The translations under genes and the position numbers were made by a program. From Candidatus Albibeggiatoa sp. nov. BB20 (GTDB taxonomy: Bacteria; Pseudomonadota; Gammaproteobacteria; Beggiatoales; Beggiatoaceae), in assembly GCA_016744725.1 (NCBI GenBank), contig JADGDW010000047.1, positions 15,031 through 26,719 on the forward strand: 11,689 nucleotides of DNA, written 5' to 3'. Positions 1 through 6,384 of the stretch are shown piece after piece. Within the stretch, counting starts at the first letter, position 1. Every line of letters starts with the position of its first letter. The notes under the pieces were generated by a model. It had not been told where the DNA came from. It made no database searches and was given only the letters and a program-made list of their open reading frames with translations.

Positions 1-25
1 TTTGGCAAGATAATAGTTGAGTCTT

Positions 26-47
26 CTTATCAAAATAAGTTGATAAG
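26..47. repeat. Perfect inverted repeat (hairpin), 8-bp arms
   Basis: CTTATCAA at 26-33 and TTGATAAG at 40-47 are exact reverse complements around a 6-nt loop. No T-run follows on either strand, so an intrinsic terminator is not well supported. It is the first of several inverted repeats in the gene-free stretch 1-292. Confidence 0.6.
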
Positions 48-81
48 CGGTAAATATTGGTTATCCAGTGCTACTTAAATG

Positions 82-178
82 ATGCCTGTAAGCAAAGCTC
101 TGTTTTGCGAGTTAAACTAAAAGTCTTTTCTAAAATAAGTCTAAGTTATTCAGCAAGCAGAGCTTGCAAGGCAGGCAT
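82..178. repeat. MITE-like element with imperfect terminal inverted repeats
   Basis: The ends are exact inverted copies (ATGCCTG at 82-88, CAGGCAT at 172-178). The similarity continues inward: GCAAAGCTCTGTTTTGC at 92-108 is an inverted, slightly diverged copy of GCAAGCAGAGCTTGC at 153-167, and each of these is itself nearly palindromic. The whole roughly 97-bp segment could fold into one long hairpin. No open frame in it looks like a real protein. Small non-autonomous elements of this form are common between genes in filamentous sulfur bacteria and cyanobacteria. Family membership was not checked. Confidence 0.5.
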
Positions 179-256
179 TCCCAAACTGAGTTTGGGAACG
201 AGCAAACGAGCAATTTTTGCAGTTCTTTTACAGCCTCTGAGTTTAGAACGAGCAAT
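178..256. repeat. Palindrome TTCCCAAACT-G-AGTTTGGGAA and a degenerate second copy
   Basis: 178-198 is a perfect 10-bp-arm palindrome with a single central base, followed by CGAGCAA. A partial direct copy lies downstream: GAGTTTGGGAACGAGCAA at 188-205 against GAGTTTAGAACGAGCAAT at 239-256. Palindromes of the 'TTCCCAAACT...GGGAACGAG' kind recur between genes in several bacterial genomes (recalled, not searched). Nothing resembling a gene is visible between here and the nifW stop at 293. Confidence 0.5.
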
Positions 257-292
257 ATTTTTAAATTATTCAAATCCTCAAGACCTGAAAAA

Positions 293-628
293 CTAACTCA
301 ATTGTTGCCGCAAACTATCGACAGAAATCTTCACTTCTTGCGCTTCGTGCATGTGGAATACGCGAAATACTTTTTCGGTTAAGGCATCAGAAGCTACAAA
401 ATCTTGATAGGCTTTTTCTAACAACGCTTTATAATGCGCACGACGAGCTGTCATCGCTTCTGGCATACTCATTTCTGCTTCATCTAAATAATCATGAAAA
501 CGTTGCAAAATATGTAAACGATTCACATGCACGGTAGGCTCATTGTAAGGCACTTCAAAATAGTTTAAAAAATCTTCAGCGGAAGCTAAATCATCTAAAT
601 CGTCTTGGAAATCTTCTAGTTCGCTCAT
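293..628 (-). CDS. nifW: NifW, nitrogenase-stabilising/protective protein
   Basis: The product is 111 aa, the usual size for NifW. NifW is a small cytoplasmic protein that associates with the nitrogenase MoFe protein and is thought to help its maturation or protect it from oxygen damage. The sequence carries the family's signature stretch around residues 16-46: a SAEDFLNYFEVPY segment followed by VHVNRLHILQRFHDYL. The remainder is acidic and helical. The ATG at 626-628 has a good AGAGGAA ribosome site 6-7 nt upstream. It is the last gene seen of a minus-strand nif operon (nifV, cysE, TPR gene, nifW). The 92-nt gap from the previous gene holds a repeat (651-717). No terminator is visible after the stop, and what follows beyond the window is unknown. 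Confidence 0.95.
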   Translation of the reverse strand: MSELEDFQDDLDDLASAEDFLNYFEVPYNEPTVHVNRLHILQRFHDYLDEAEMSMPEAMTARRAHYKALLEKAYQDFVASDALTEKVFRVFHMHEAQEVKISVDSLRQQLS

Positions 629-650
629 GGTAAATTCCTCTTAAATTAGA

Positions 651-717
651 GAACTGGCAGCCCTCAGTTTTAAAATACGCTGTATTTATGGTTCAATTAG
701 GACTACTTGTCCTGAAG
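651..717. repeat. Intergenic repeat, copy 1 (pairs with 2064-2128)
   Basis: This segment between the TPR gene and nifW aligns along its length with 2064-2128. Both share a left block of the form CTGGCA-rYCCT-yrG-yTTTAAAA, a middle ending in a TTAG-type motif, and a right block ending in wCCT-AAG. In this copy AGGAC (699-703) and GTCCT (709-713) form a 5-bp hairpin that can extend by two weaker pairs. There is no T-run, so it is more likely an mRNA structural element or mobile repeat than a terminator. Confidence 0.45.
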
Positions 718-720
718 TTA

Positions 721-1245
721 TTACGGATTAGAAACCACCAAACGCGGCTTTCTACGCTTTTCATTAAGCACTTCTTTTAACACAGATGCACCTAAACGGT
801 CCTCTGGGTCAAGCAATATTACCTTATCAATCATCTGCTCGCCCTCGTCTAACTCATCCACCCGCAATTTGACATACGCAGCACCTTTCAATGCCAATAA
901 ATAAAACCGAATCAAACCCATAGACATGGTTGAGTTAATATGGTGCGGTTCTAAATCACGCCAATCTTCAGGTAATTGTAAACGTTGCCCACTGGTTTTT
1001 AAGGCATAATTAGCAACCACTAACACATCTTGATAACGGTGCTGATAATAGTAATAACGATACAACGACACTAAAACAGCTAAACTTTCTGGTGCGAGGA
1101 AATAGGCACGTAACAACTGCATTTCGCCTTCTCCTTCGCTATATAATTCAGCCGCTTGCTCTAATAATTCAGACACTTCAGGCGGTTGATTTTCCTCAAA
1201 ATATAAATCATCTTGCTCTGTACCTGAAAAATCGAATAAATCCAT
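721..1245 (-). CDS. TPR-like protein of the nif operon, function unknown
   Basis: The product is 174 aa, acidic at its N terminus (MDLFDFSGTEQDDLYFEEN). It is probably all-helical, with two TPR-like helix pairs: about residues 25-95, including a striking YRYYYYQHRYQD run, and about 112-165, ending in the TPR-like phrase VILLDPEDRLGASVL. No catalytic motif is visible. The start is chosen at 1243-1245. There ATG overlaps the cysE stop by one base (TAATG), and a strong GGAGGAG ribosome site lies 8 nt upstream. An in-frame ATG at 1267-1269 would put that ribosome site inside the coding sequence. The tight coupling and position between cysE and nifW suggest a role as a protein-interaction factor in nitrogenase assembly (inference). 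Similar uncharacterised TPR proteins occur in nif clusters of other gammaproteobacteria (recalled). Confidence 0.8.
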   Translation of the reverse strand: MDLFDFSGTEQDDLYFEENQPPEVSELLEQAAELYSEGEGEMQLLRAYFLAPESLAVLVSLYRYYYYQHRYQDVLVVANYALKTSGQRLQLPEDWRDLEPHHINSTMSMGLIRFYLLALKGAAYVKLRVDELDEGEQMIDKVILLDPEDRLGASVLKEVLNEKRRKPRLVVSNP

Positions 1246-2045
1246 TAGGCAATCTCCTCCGTATTGCAAACATCAGCGGCATTGCATGTAGGACAGTTAT
1301 CACCTTGTTCTTGCTTTGGTACAGGAATCACTTCAATTTTTTTGAGGCTTGAAGAAGATGTTGCGGCATCAAGTTGATTTTCCAACTCTACAATGCGTTC
1401 TAACATACAGCTCATGGCTCTGCCTACAGGATCAGGAATTAAATGATGTTCTAAATCCACACCGTGCTTGGAATGCGGCTTGCGACTGCTGCGTTTCACC
1501 ACTTTACCGGGAATGCCCACCACGCTACTATTAGGCGGCACATCTTTAATCACAACCGAATTTGCACCAACTTGGACATTTTCACCCAAAGTAATCGCGC
1601 CTAAAACTTTCGCCCCTGCCCCGATTAACACCCCATTGCCTAATGTGGGATGCCGCCGACCTTTATTCCAAGACGTGCCGCCTAAGGTGACACCGTGATA
1701 TAAAGTACAATCATCGCCAATAATGGCTGTTTCACCGATGACAACACCAATCCCATGATCGATAAAGAACCGACGACCAATTTCTGCTCCGGGATGTATA
1801 TCAATATTGGTCACCAAACGGCTAAACCACGACAATAAACGTGAAGGATAACGCCAACCACGATGCCATAAAAAATGGCCCAGTCGGTGAATCAAAATCG
1901 CATGAACACCGGGATAAGTGGTTAATACTTCAAACCAATTACGGGCAGCAGGATCACGGTCAAATACACATAAAACATCTTCTTTGCATTGCGCCCACAA
2001 ATTCAATTCATGCTCAATTTCTGGATATTCCACAACTGTTTCCAT
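1245..2045 (-). CDS. cysE: Serine O-acetyltransferase, NifP/CysE type
   Basis: This 266-aa enzyme makes O-acetylserine from serine and acetyl-CoA, the first step of cysteine synthesis. Dedicated copies in nif clusters (nifP, cysE1) are thought to raise cysteine supply for Fe-S cluster and cofactor building. A helical N-terminal domain (residues 1-80) is followed by a left-handed beta-helix of hexapeptide repeats (about 80-180). The catalytic dyad is visible as Asp82 in DIHPG and His97 in DHGIGVVIGET, spaced 15 residues apart as in E. coli CysE. GGTSWNKGRRHP and GIPGKVV are typical acetyl-CoA-site and C-terminal markers. The C terminus is unusual: residues 185-266 carry a predicted helix and end in a cysteine-bearing tail (CPTC at 251-254, Cys260). 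The start ATG has GGAG about 8 nt upstream. It is translationally coupled to the next gene and lies 89 nt after nifV. Confidence 0.93.
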   Translation of the reverse strand: METVVEYPEIEHELNLWAQCKEDVLCVFDRDPAARNWFEVLTTYPGVHAILIHRLGHFLWHRGWRYPSRLLSWFSRLVTNIDIHPGAEIGRRFFIDHGIGVVIGETAIIGDDCTLYHGVTLGGTSWNKGRRHPTLGNGVLIGAGAKVLGAITLGENVQVGANSVVIKDVPPNSSVVGIPGKVVKRSSRKPHSKHGVDLEHHLIPDPVGRAMSCMLERIVELENQLDAATSSSSLKKIEVIPVPKQEQGDNCPTCNAADVCNTEEIA

Positions 2046-2063
2046 TTTATGACTCCGTTTTAA

Positions 2064-2128
2064 GGGCTGGCAATCCTTGGCTTTAAAAAAGCGCCCAATG
2101 ATTTTAGTTTAGAACTGCCAATCCTAAG
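2064..2128. repeat. Intergenic repeat, copy 2 (pairs with 651-717)
   Basis: It lies between nifV and cysE and aligns with 651-717 as described there. This copy has a possible 4-bp hairpin at each end: AAGG/CCTT around 2062-2078, and TTAG/CTAA near 2109-2127. The two copies are clearly diverged. Their presence in two gaps of the same operon suggests either a dispersed repeat family or a conserved RNA structure between nif genes. Confidence 0.45.
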
Positions 2129-2134
2129 TATTCG

Positions 2135-3280
2135 TTAGTGTACAATCGAAAGTCTATTATTATTCAAGCGCATATAAAGCGATTCTAAATAATTCGATTG
2201 AGGGCGTGATTTAGTTCGACTCACAAACCGACGAATTTCACCTAATAAAACCGTGGCTTGTTCGCGTGTGACTTGGATCCCCATTTTCGAATACTCCTGT
2301 ATCACGGTATGAGTGCCTGAGTGTTTGCCTAAAACCAGCTCGTGTTTGCGTCCTAAATCAGCGGGATCAACGCCTTGATAATTCAATGGGTCTTTGAGCA
2401 AGCCATCAACGTGAATCCCTGCTTCATGAGTGAATACACCCGGCCCAACAATACTTTTCTGCCAATGTAATGGACGACCCGAAGCCGTTGCGACTTGTTG
2501 CGAAATTTCAGCTAAACCCAGTGGATTGATGCCTAAATCTTGGTTGTATAAGCGCTTCATGCCTAATACAATTTCTTCTAATGCCGCATTACCCGCACGT
2601 TCACCTAAACCATTAACGGTTGTATTAACATGGGTTGCACCGCCTCGAATCGCTGCCAAAGTGTTTGCAGTTGCCAGCCCTAAATCATCATGGGCGTGCA
2701 TTTCAATTTCTAAATCGCTTGCACTGCATAAATCACTAATCGCTTCAAATACAGAAAAAGGCTCCATAATGCCTACTGTATCTGCAAATCTAAAGCGTTT
2801 CGCCCCTGCATTTTGTGCGACTTCTGTAACTTGTTTTAAAAAATCAATGTCTGCACGAGAAGCATCTTCACCACCAACACTGACTTCTAAGCCCATGTCC
2901 AACACTTTGCGAATGTGCCAATCAATGTTTTTCAGTACCCATTCACGGCTTTTACCTAATTTGCGTTGAATTTGTAAATCAGATACAGCAATTGAAACAT
3001 CTACCATGCTCACGCCTAAATCACGACACAGCTCTAAATCATCTTCGCGCATTCGACTCCAAACCAGTAAATGTGCGTTTAAGCCTAAATCCGCCACAGC
3101 TTGAATACTATCGTATTCTTCTTGCCCCATACTGGGAATACCGATTTCTAATTCAGGCACACCTAAGGCATCAAGCTTCTGGGCTATTGCTAATTTTTCT
3201 TCAAGGCTGAATGAGACACCTGCAGACTGTTCGCCATCGCGCAAAGTGGTGTCGTCAATAATGATGTTACGCTGTGACAT
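2135..3280 (-). CDS. nifV: NifV, homocitrate synthase
   Basis: This 381-aa enzyme condenses acetyl-CoA with 2-oxoglutarate to homocitrate, the organic ligand of the nitrogenase FeMo cofactor. It is a member of the HMGL-like/DRE-TIM (isopropylmalate synthase) family. Seen in order: DDTTLRDGEQ at 9-18, metal-ligand pair HAHDD at 195-199, NGLGERAGN at 223-231, HEAGIHVDG at 285-293 and LGKHSG at 317-322. The protein stops soon after the catalytic barrel and a short C-terminal domain, without the leucine-regulatory domain of LeuA, as expected for NifV. The ATG at 3278-3280 is preferred over one at 3320-3322. The latter would lie upstream of the predicted sigma-54 transcription start and inside the promoter edge, and AGGA sits correctly before 3280. 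It is the first gene of the nif operon. Confidence 0.95.
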   Translation of the reverse strand: MSQRNIIIDDTTLRDGEQSAGVSFSLEEKLAIAQKLDALGVPELEIGIPSMGQEEYDSIQAVADLGLNAHLLVWSRMREDDLELCRDLGVSMVDVSIAVSDLQIQRKLGKSREWVLKNIDWHIRKVLDMGLEVSVGGEDASRADIDFLKQVTEVAQNAGAKRFRFADTVGIMEPFSVFEAISDLCSASDLEIEMHAHDDLGLATANTLAAIRGGATHVNTTVNGLGERAGNAALEEIVLGMKRLYNQDLGINPLGLAEISQQVATASGRPLHWQKSIVGPGVFTHEAGIHVDGLLKDPLNYQGVDPADLGRKHELVLGKHSGTHTVIQEYSKMGIQVTREQATVLLGEIRRFVSRTKSRPQSNYLESLYMRLNNNRLSIVH

Positions 3281-3323
3281 GTTACTTTGTCCTGACTTCG
3301 GTGGTTCGTTATACAAGAGCATA

Positions 3324-3338
3324 GCAAATGATAAGCCA
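3324..3338 (-). promoter_or_regulatory. Sigma-54 (RpoN) -24/-12 promoter of the nif operon
   Basis: Read on the minus strand the site is TGGCTTATCATTTGC, against the consensus TGGCAC-N5-TTGC. The GG and GC dinucleotides are separated by exactly 10 bases, the invariant sigma-54 spacing. Only two positions (TT for AC) depart from consensus. Transcription would start near 3312, leaving a leader of about 30 nt before the nifV ATG at 3280. Confidence 0.8.
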
Positions 3339-3356
3339 TTGATATTTTTATTTTAA

Positions 3357-3369
3357 AATCAAAAGTTTG
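3357..3369. promoter_or_regulatory. IHF-binding site
   Basis: AATCAAAAGTTTG on the plus strand matches the IHF consensus WATCAANNNNTTR at every defined position. It lies between the two upstream activator sites and the sigma-54 promoter. That is where IHF bends DNA to bring NifA to the polymerase in known nif promoters. Confidence 0.65.
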
Positions 3370-3378
3370 CTTTATTTT

Positions 3379-3394
3379 TGTAGGATAAGAGACA
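3379..3394. promoter_or_regulatory. NifA upstream activator sequence, proximal
   Basis: TGTAGGATAAGAGACA fits TGT-N10-ACA exactly. Its centre is about 75 bp upstream of the predicted nifV transcription start, within the range over which NifA acts. Confidence 0.7.
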
Positions 3395-3421
3395 GGTTTT
3401 AAATGACTTGAATTTGGAGTT

Positions 3422-3437
3422 TGTAGCAAAGATAACA
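3422..3437. promoter_or_regulatory. NifA upstream activator sequence, distal
   Basis: TGTAGCAAAGATAACA is a second exact TGT-N10-ACA. Its centre is 43 bp from the proximal site, close to four helical turns, so both would lie on the same DNA face. Both sites begin with TGTAG. Confidence 0.7.
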
Positions 3438-3662
3438 ATACAATAAATATGGATATTTATGTAATTTATTTGAAATGGGCTTTCTTTTAGATTGCATTAT
3501 AGGTTTTTATAAAAATTAGCATCCGCCAAAGCTAAAAATAAACTGATATTGCCGATTGGATTCATAAAAAATAATTATTTAATGATGTAAACTTATTGTG
3601 GTGCGGGGTGATTATTTAAGCTAAACGATAAACAATAATGAATTTTATTGATTGATTTTAAA

Positions 3663-3678
3663 CGAAAAATATTTTTCG
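3663..3678. promoter_or_regulatory. 16-bp perfect palindrome in the divergent intergenic region
   Basis: CGAAAAATATTTTTCG is a perfect, loopless palindrome, about 120 bp upstream of the small gene at 3797. Such a site suits a dimeric DNA-binding protein, but no regulator is identified. Apart from this, the nif control sites and a weak promoter, the 516-bp gap between the nifV start and 3797 is strongly AT-rich and shows nothing recognisable. Confidence 0.35.
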
Positions 3679-3739
3679 CGAATAAAGAAAATACGGTATA
3701 AAAATTGTATTCATCAGTCTGATATTATTTCAATCTATA

Positions 3740-3767
3740 TTGGGCTAGCAGTAATGGCTATGATAAA
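3740..3767 (+). promoter_or_regulatory. Possible housekeeping promoter for the small gene and tamA
   Basis: TTGGGC at 3740-3745 and GATAAA at 3762-3767 are separated by 16 bp. That would place transcription start near 3775, about 20 nt before the ATG at 3797. Both hexamers are imperfect, and in such AT-rich DNA chance matches are expected. Confidence 0.3.
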
Positions 3768-3796
3768 ATTAAACCCAAGTGCAACAAGGGGGTATC

Positions 3797-4024
3797 ATGA
3801 CTTCTCTTACACGTAAAACAATTCATGTCACCATGCACTTAATTAATGGCGAAATTCTAAAAGGAACTGTCGTCATTGAAAAAACCTTAAGACTCTCGGA
3901 CACGATGAATAAGCTTAGCAAAGACTTTATGGTGTTAATTGATTACGAAGATAAAGGGCATATTATTAACAAAACCCATATTGTTCAAATCATGGAAAAC
4001 GAGGACTTAGAGATTCAATCTTAA
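3797..4024 (+). CDS. Small beta-rich protein, resembles DUF6812-type proteins
   Basis: The product is 75 aa, soluble, with no signal peptide or membrane segment. The pattern is alternating short strands: TIHVTMHLINGEILKGTVV at about 8-26, a linker with LRLSDTMNKLSKDFMVLIDYED, and a final HIINKTHIVQIMEN. This 'ligand/metabolite tag plus strand plus N-K-x-H-I' layout resembles small proteins annotated as DUF6812 (family recalled, moderate certainty). No enzyme motif is present. The ATG at 3797 has a strong AAGGGGG site 4 nt upstream; an in-frame GTG at 3779 would place that site inside the gene. It lies 20 nt before tamA, so the two are probably co-transcribed, but a functional link to outer-membrane assembly is only inference. 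Confidence 0.75.
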   Translation: MTSLTRKTIHVTMHLINGEILKGTVVIEKTLRLSDTMNKLSKDFMVLIDYEDKGHIINKTHIVQIMENEDLEIQS

Positions 4025-4044
4025 ACAACCACAGGCTTAAGTTT

Positions 4045-5844
4045 ATGCGAGGCGTTTGGATATTTTTAGGGTGGGTATTAATCAGTTTTTCAGTACTTGC
4101 AGCAGATGAAGACCTTAAAACAACTACTGCAATTAAAGTAGAGATTAAAGGCATTGAAGAGGCTGAAATTGTAAAAAATATTCTTGCCAGTCTACGCATA
4201 GAGCAGCAAAAGAATAATGAGCGTTTGACAAAAAAGCGGATTAAACGTTTACATAAAAAAGCACCTGAAGACATTCAAATCGCGCTTCGGCCGTTTGGTT
4301 ATTATCGTCCACAAGTTGATAGTGAACTGACCGCACCAGAGGCTGCTAAAACGATATGGACAGCCACTTATACGATAGATTTAGGCGATCCTTTGATTTT
4401 AAAAACGGTCGATGTCGAATTACAGGGAGAAGCTAAGAAAGATAAGATATTTGCAAGATTATTAGCCAAATTTCCTGTTAAACAAGGTGATATTTTTAAT
4501 TCTCCCAATTATGAAAAAGGCAAGCGTGTACTGCGAAACTTAGCTGAGTCACGCGGTTATTTTGATGCTAATTTTCTGACTACCCAAATTTTGCTGGATG
4601 AATCTGATTACTCTGCTAATGTGAAATTGGTGTTTGATAGTGGAAAACGCTATAAATTTGGCGCGATACAATATGAGCAAGATACTTTTAAAGAATCGTT
4701 ATTAGATCGTTATAAAACCTTTGAAGTCGGTGATGCTTATAATGAGGATACGATGTTGGCATTTCGTACCGCCTTGGTGAATAGTCAATATTTTGATGAT
4801 GTCGATGTCCGTATTCAACGTCCTGACAATAAGCAAGCTAAGAAAAATTATGATATTCCCGTCACCGTTAAATTAGCTCCACGCAAACGCAATTTATATA
4901 ATGCCAGCATTGGTTATGGGACGGATACGGGTATCCGTGGCGGTTTGGGCTGGGAACGGCGTTATATAAACAGTTATGGGCATTCATTTAAATTTGACCT
5001 ACAACTTTCTGAGATTCGTCAAGCAGCCACAGCACAGTATTTAATTCCTGTTGGTGATGATGAGAATCAGTATTTAACTGCTAAGGCGGGTTATTTAAAA
5101 GAAGAAAATGATATTTATGATACGGAAAGTTTGATTGTGGGTTTATCGAAAAATCAGATTCGAACCGTTTTTAACAATATTAAATTGCAAGAAGTTATTG
5201 GCATTGAGTATCGTGATGAAAAGTATCAGATTGGTGAAGACACAGGACACGCCACCTTATTGATGCCGAATGCGTCGTGGTCGTTTATTAAAGCGGATGA
5301 TCGTATTTATACATTGAATGGCTATAAATTGGATTTTTCGATACGTGGTGCACTGAATAATCTTGGCTCGGATAATTCTTTTATCCAACCTCATTTAAGC
5401 GGAAAATATATCCATCAAGTCTTTGAAAAAGGCCGTTTTATTACTCGTGGCGAATGGGGTTATACTTCTGTTTCGTTATTAGATGGTGAATTTCGTGATT
5501 TACCGCCAAGTATTCGTTATTTTGCAGGCGGTGATAAAAGTGTACGGGGTTATGATTACAATGCATTAGGCCCTCAAGATACGAAAGGCAATGTGATTGG
5601 TGGTAAAAATTTGATTGTTGGAAGTGCGGAATATGAACATCAAATCGTGGGTAAATGGAGTGCAGCGGTATTTTATGATGTGGGCAATGCCTTTAATGAT
5701 TTTTCTGAAGCATTACAACATGGGGTTGGGGTTGGGGTACGATGGCGCTCACCGATTGGCTTGATTCGAGTTGATGTGGCAACCGCGTTAAATGATGATA
5801 ATTATCCCGTGCGCTTGCATATTAATATCGGCCCAGATTTGTAA
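4045..5844 (+). CDS. tamA: TamA, Omp85-family outer-membrane assembly protein
   Basis: The product is 599 aa, close to E. coli TamA (577). TamA is the outer-membrane part of the translocation and assembly module; with TamB it assists autotransporter insertion and lipid transport to the outer membrane. A signal peptide covers about 1-20 (hydrophobic WIFLGWVLISFSVL, then AADED). Three periplasmic POTRA domains span roughly 22-275, including the FGYYRP and ESRGYFDA motifs seen in this family. A 16-strand barrel follows from about 285. The conserved Omp85 loop-6 motif is VRGY at 500-503 in FAGGDKSVRGYDYNALGP, and the C terminus RLHINIGPDL is typical of TamA. tamB, usually directly downstream, is absent; degraded genes in opposite orientation follow instead. 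A weak AGG lies 11 nt before the ATG. Confidence 0.9.
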   Translation: MRGVWIFLGWVLISFSVLAADEDLKTTTAIKVEIKGIEEAEIVKNILASLRIEQQKNNERLTKKRIKRLHKKAPEDIQIALRPFGYYRPQVDSELTAPEAAKTIWTATYTIDLGDPLILKTVDVELQGEAKKDKIFARLLAKFPVKQGDIFNSPNYEKGKRVLRNLAESRGYFDANFLTTQILLDESDYSANVKLVFDSGKRYKFGAIQYEQDTFKESLLDRYKTFEVGDAYNEDTMLAFRTALVNSQYFDDVDVRIQRPDNKQAKKNYDIPVTVKLAPRKRNLYNASIGYGTDTGIRGGLGWERRYINSYGHSFKFDLQLSEIRQAATAQYLIPVGDDENQYLTAKAGYLKEENDIYDTESLIVGLSKNQIRTVFNNIKLQEVIGIEYRDEKYQIGEDTGHATLLMPNASWSFIKADDRIYTLNGYKLDFSIRGALNNLGSDNSFIQPHLSGKYIHQVFEKGRFITRGEWGYTSVSLLDGEFRDLPPSIRYFAGGDKSVRGYDYNALGPQDTKGNVIGGKNLIVGSAEYEHQIVGKWSAAVFYDVGNAFNDFSEALQHGVGVGVRWRSPIGLIRVDVATALNDDNYPVRLHINIGPDL

Positions 5845-5897
5845 TTGTTAGCGAGACTTTACTGCACCTGATTTAAATAACGCACAATTTTAGAACA

Positions 5898-5928
5898 AGA
5901 TTAAACGGATGATTGGATAAACAGGATT
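5898..5928. repeat. Degenerate short-period GGAT array
   Basis: AGAT or GGAT recurs at 5898, 5907, 5915 and 5923, a period of 8-9 bp. It resembles the AGGATTAA-type sequence drift common in filamentous gammaproteobacterial intergenic DNA (recalled). The rest of 5845-6024 shows neither a gene nor a convincing terminator for tamA. Confidence 0.3.
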
Positions 5929-6024
5929 TTTTATCTTGGCGACCTTTCAATCTGTTACATCCTATTCAAAAATTATAGCTCCTCATCTCCCCACACCACA
6001 TTATTATCCCATTCTTAGGCTTGT

Positions 6025-6318
6025 TTAAATTTGGCGATGGCTTTTTGTTTTGCCATCTTTGAGGAGTTGACGGGCTTCAGCGGCGAGTTTAATTGCGCCT
6101 AATGTATCTTTGGGTCGGTCTTCACAGGTTTTCTTATATGGATAATTTTCACCTATATATTTTTCCCATTCATCTCTTAAAAAGTTACGGTTGGCAATGT
6201 TACAGGCTTTTTTAAACCATGATTCAGAATCAACATCCCAAATCGATATAAGGTTATCTTCTGGGTCTGACATGCGGGAATATCCAATGGTAATTTTTCT
6301 GCTTCTTGCTGTGCCATT
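6025..6318 (-). pseudogene. C-terminal remnant of a WD40-repeat protein
   Basis: The frame is open from just after a TAA at 6319-6321 to the stop at 6025 (97 codons). From the ATG at 6273 it encodes 82 aa. Residues 7-26 contain LISIWDVDSESWFKKACNIA, followed by NRNF, DEWEKYIG and YPYKKTCEDRP. This '(L)WD-D-SW-ACxIAxRN-...-EW-YIG-...-PYxxTC' tail is the characteristic C-terminal end of many large WD40 proteins with NACHT or other STAND NTPase domains. Only the last blade and tail remain; no propeller or NTPase precedes it. An ATG at 6317 in another frame begins MAQQEAEKLPLDIPA and may be a piece of the lost N terminus, but that is speculative. It could still be expressed as a small protein, though there is no convincing ribosome site. 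Confidence 0.65.
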
Positions 6319-6384
6319 TTAAGTTATTTAACTTTCTTCATTAATTTCATTAATTACTCATTTTTTTCATCCCTTATCAACCTC

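Noticed and set aside
57..382. Two short plus-strand open frames of 72-79 codons
   Set aside because: They run through the inverted repeats and the 3' end of nifW on the other strand, have no ribosome site, and give no protein-like pattern.
1245..1269. Longer N terminus (MQYGGDCL) for the TPR-like protein
   Set aside because: It would translate the GGAGGAG ribosome site itself; the TAATG overlap at 1243-1247 is the better start.
2430..2969. 179-codon plus-strand open frame
   Set aside because: It lies entirely antisense to nifV, is rich in Ser/Ala/Lys as expected for a shadow frame, and lacks any recognisable domain.
3190..3438. 82-codon minus-strand frame overlapping the nifV start region
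   Set aside because: It covers the NifA, IHF and sigma-54 sites and continues into nifV in a different frame; it has no ribosome site.
5845..6024. Terminator or small RNA after tamA
   Set aside because: No stable stem followed by T residues is visible; only short GGAT-type repetition.
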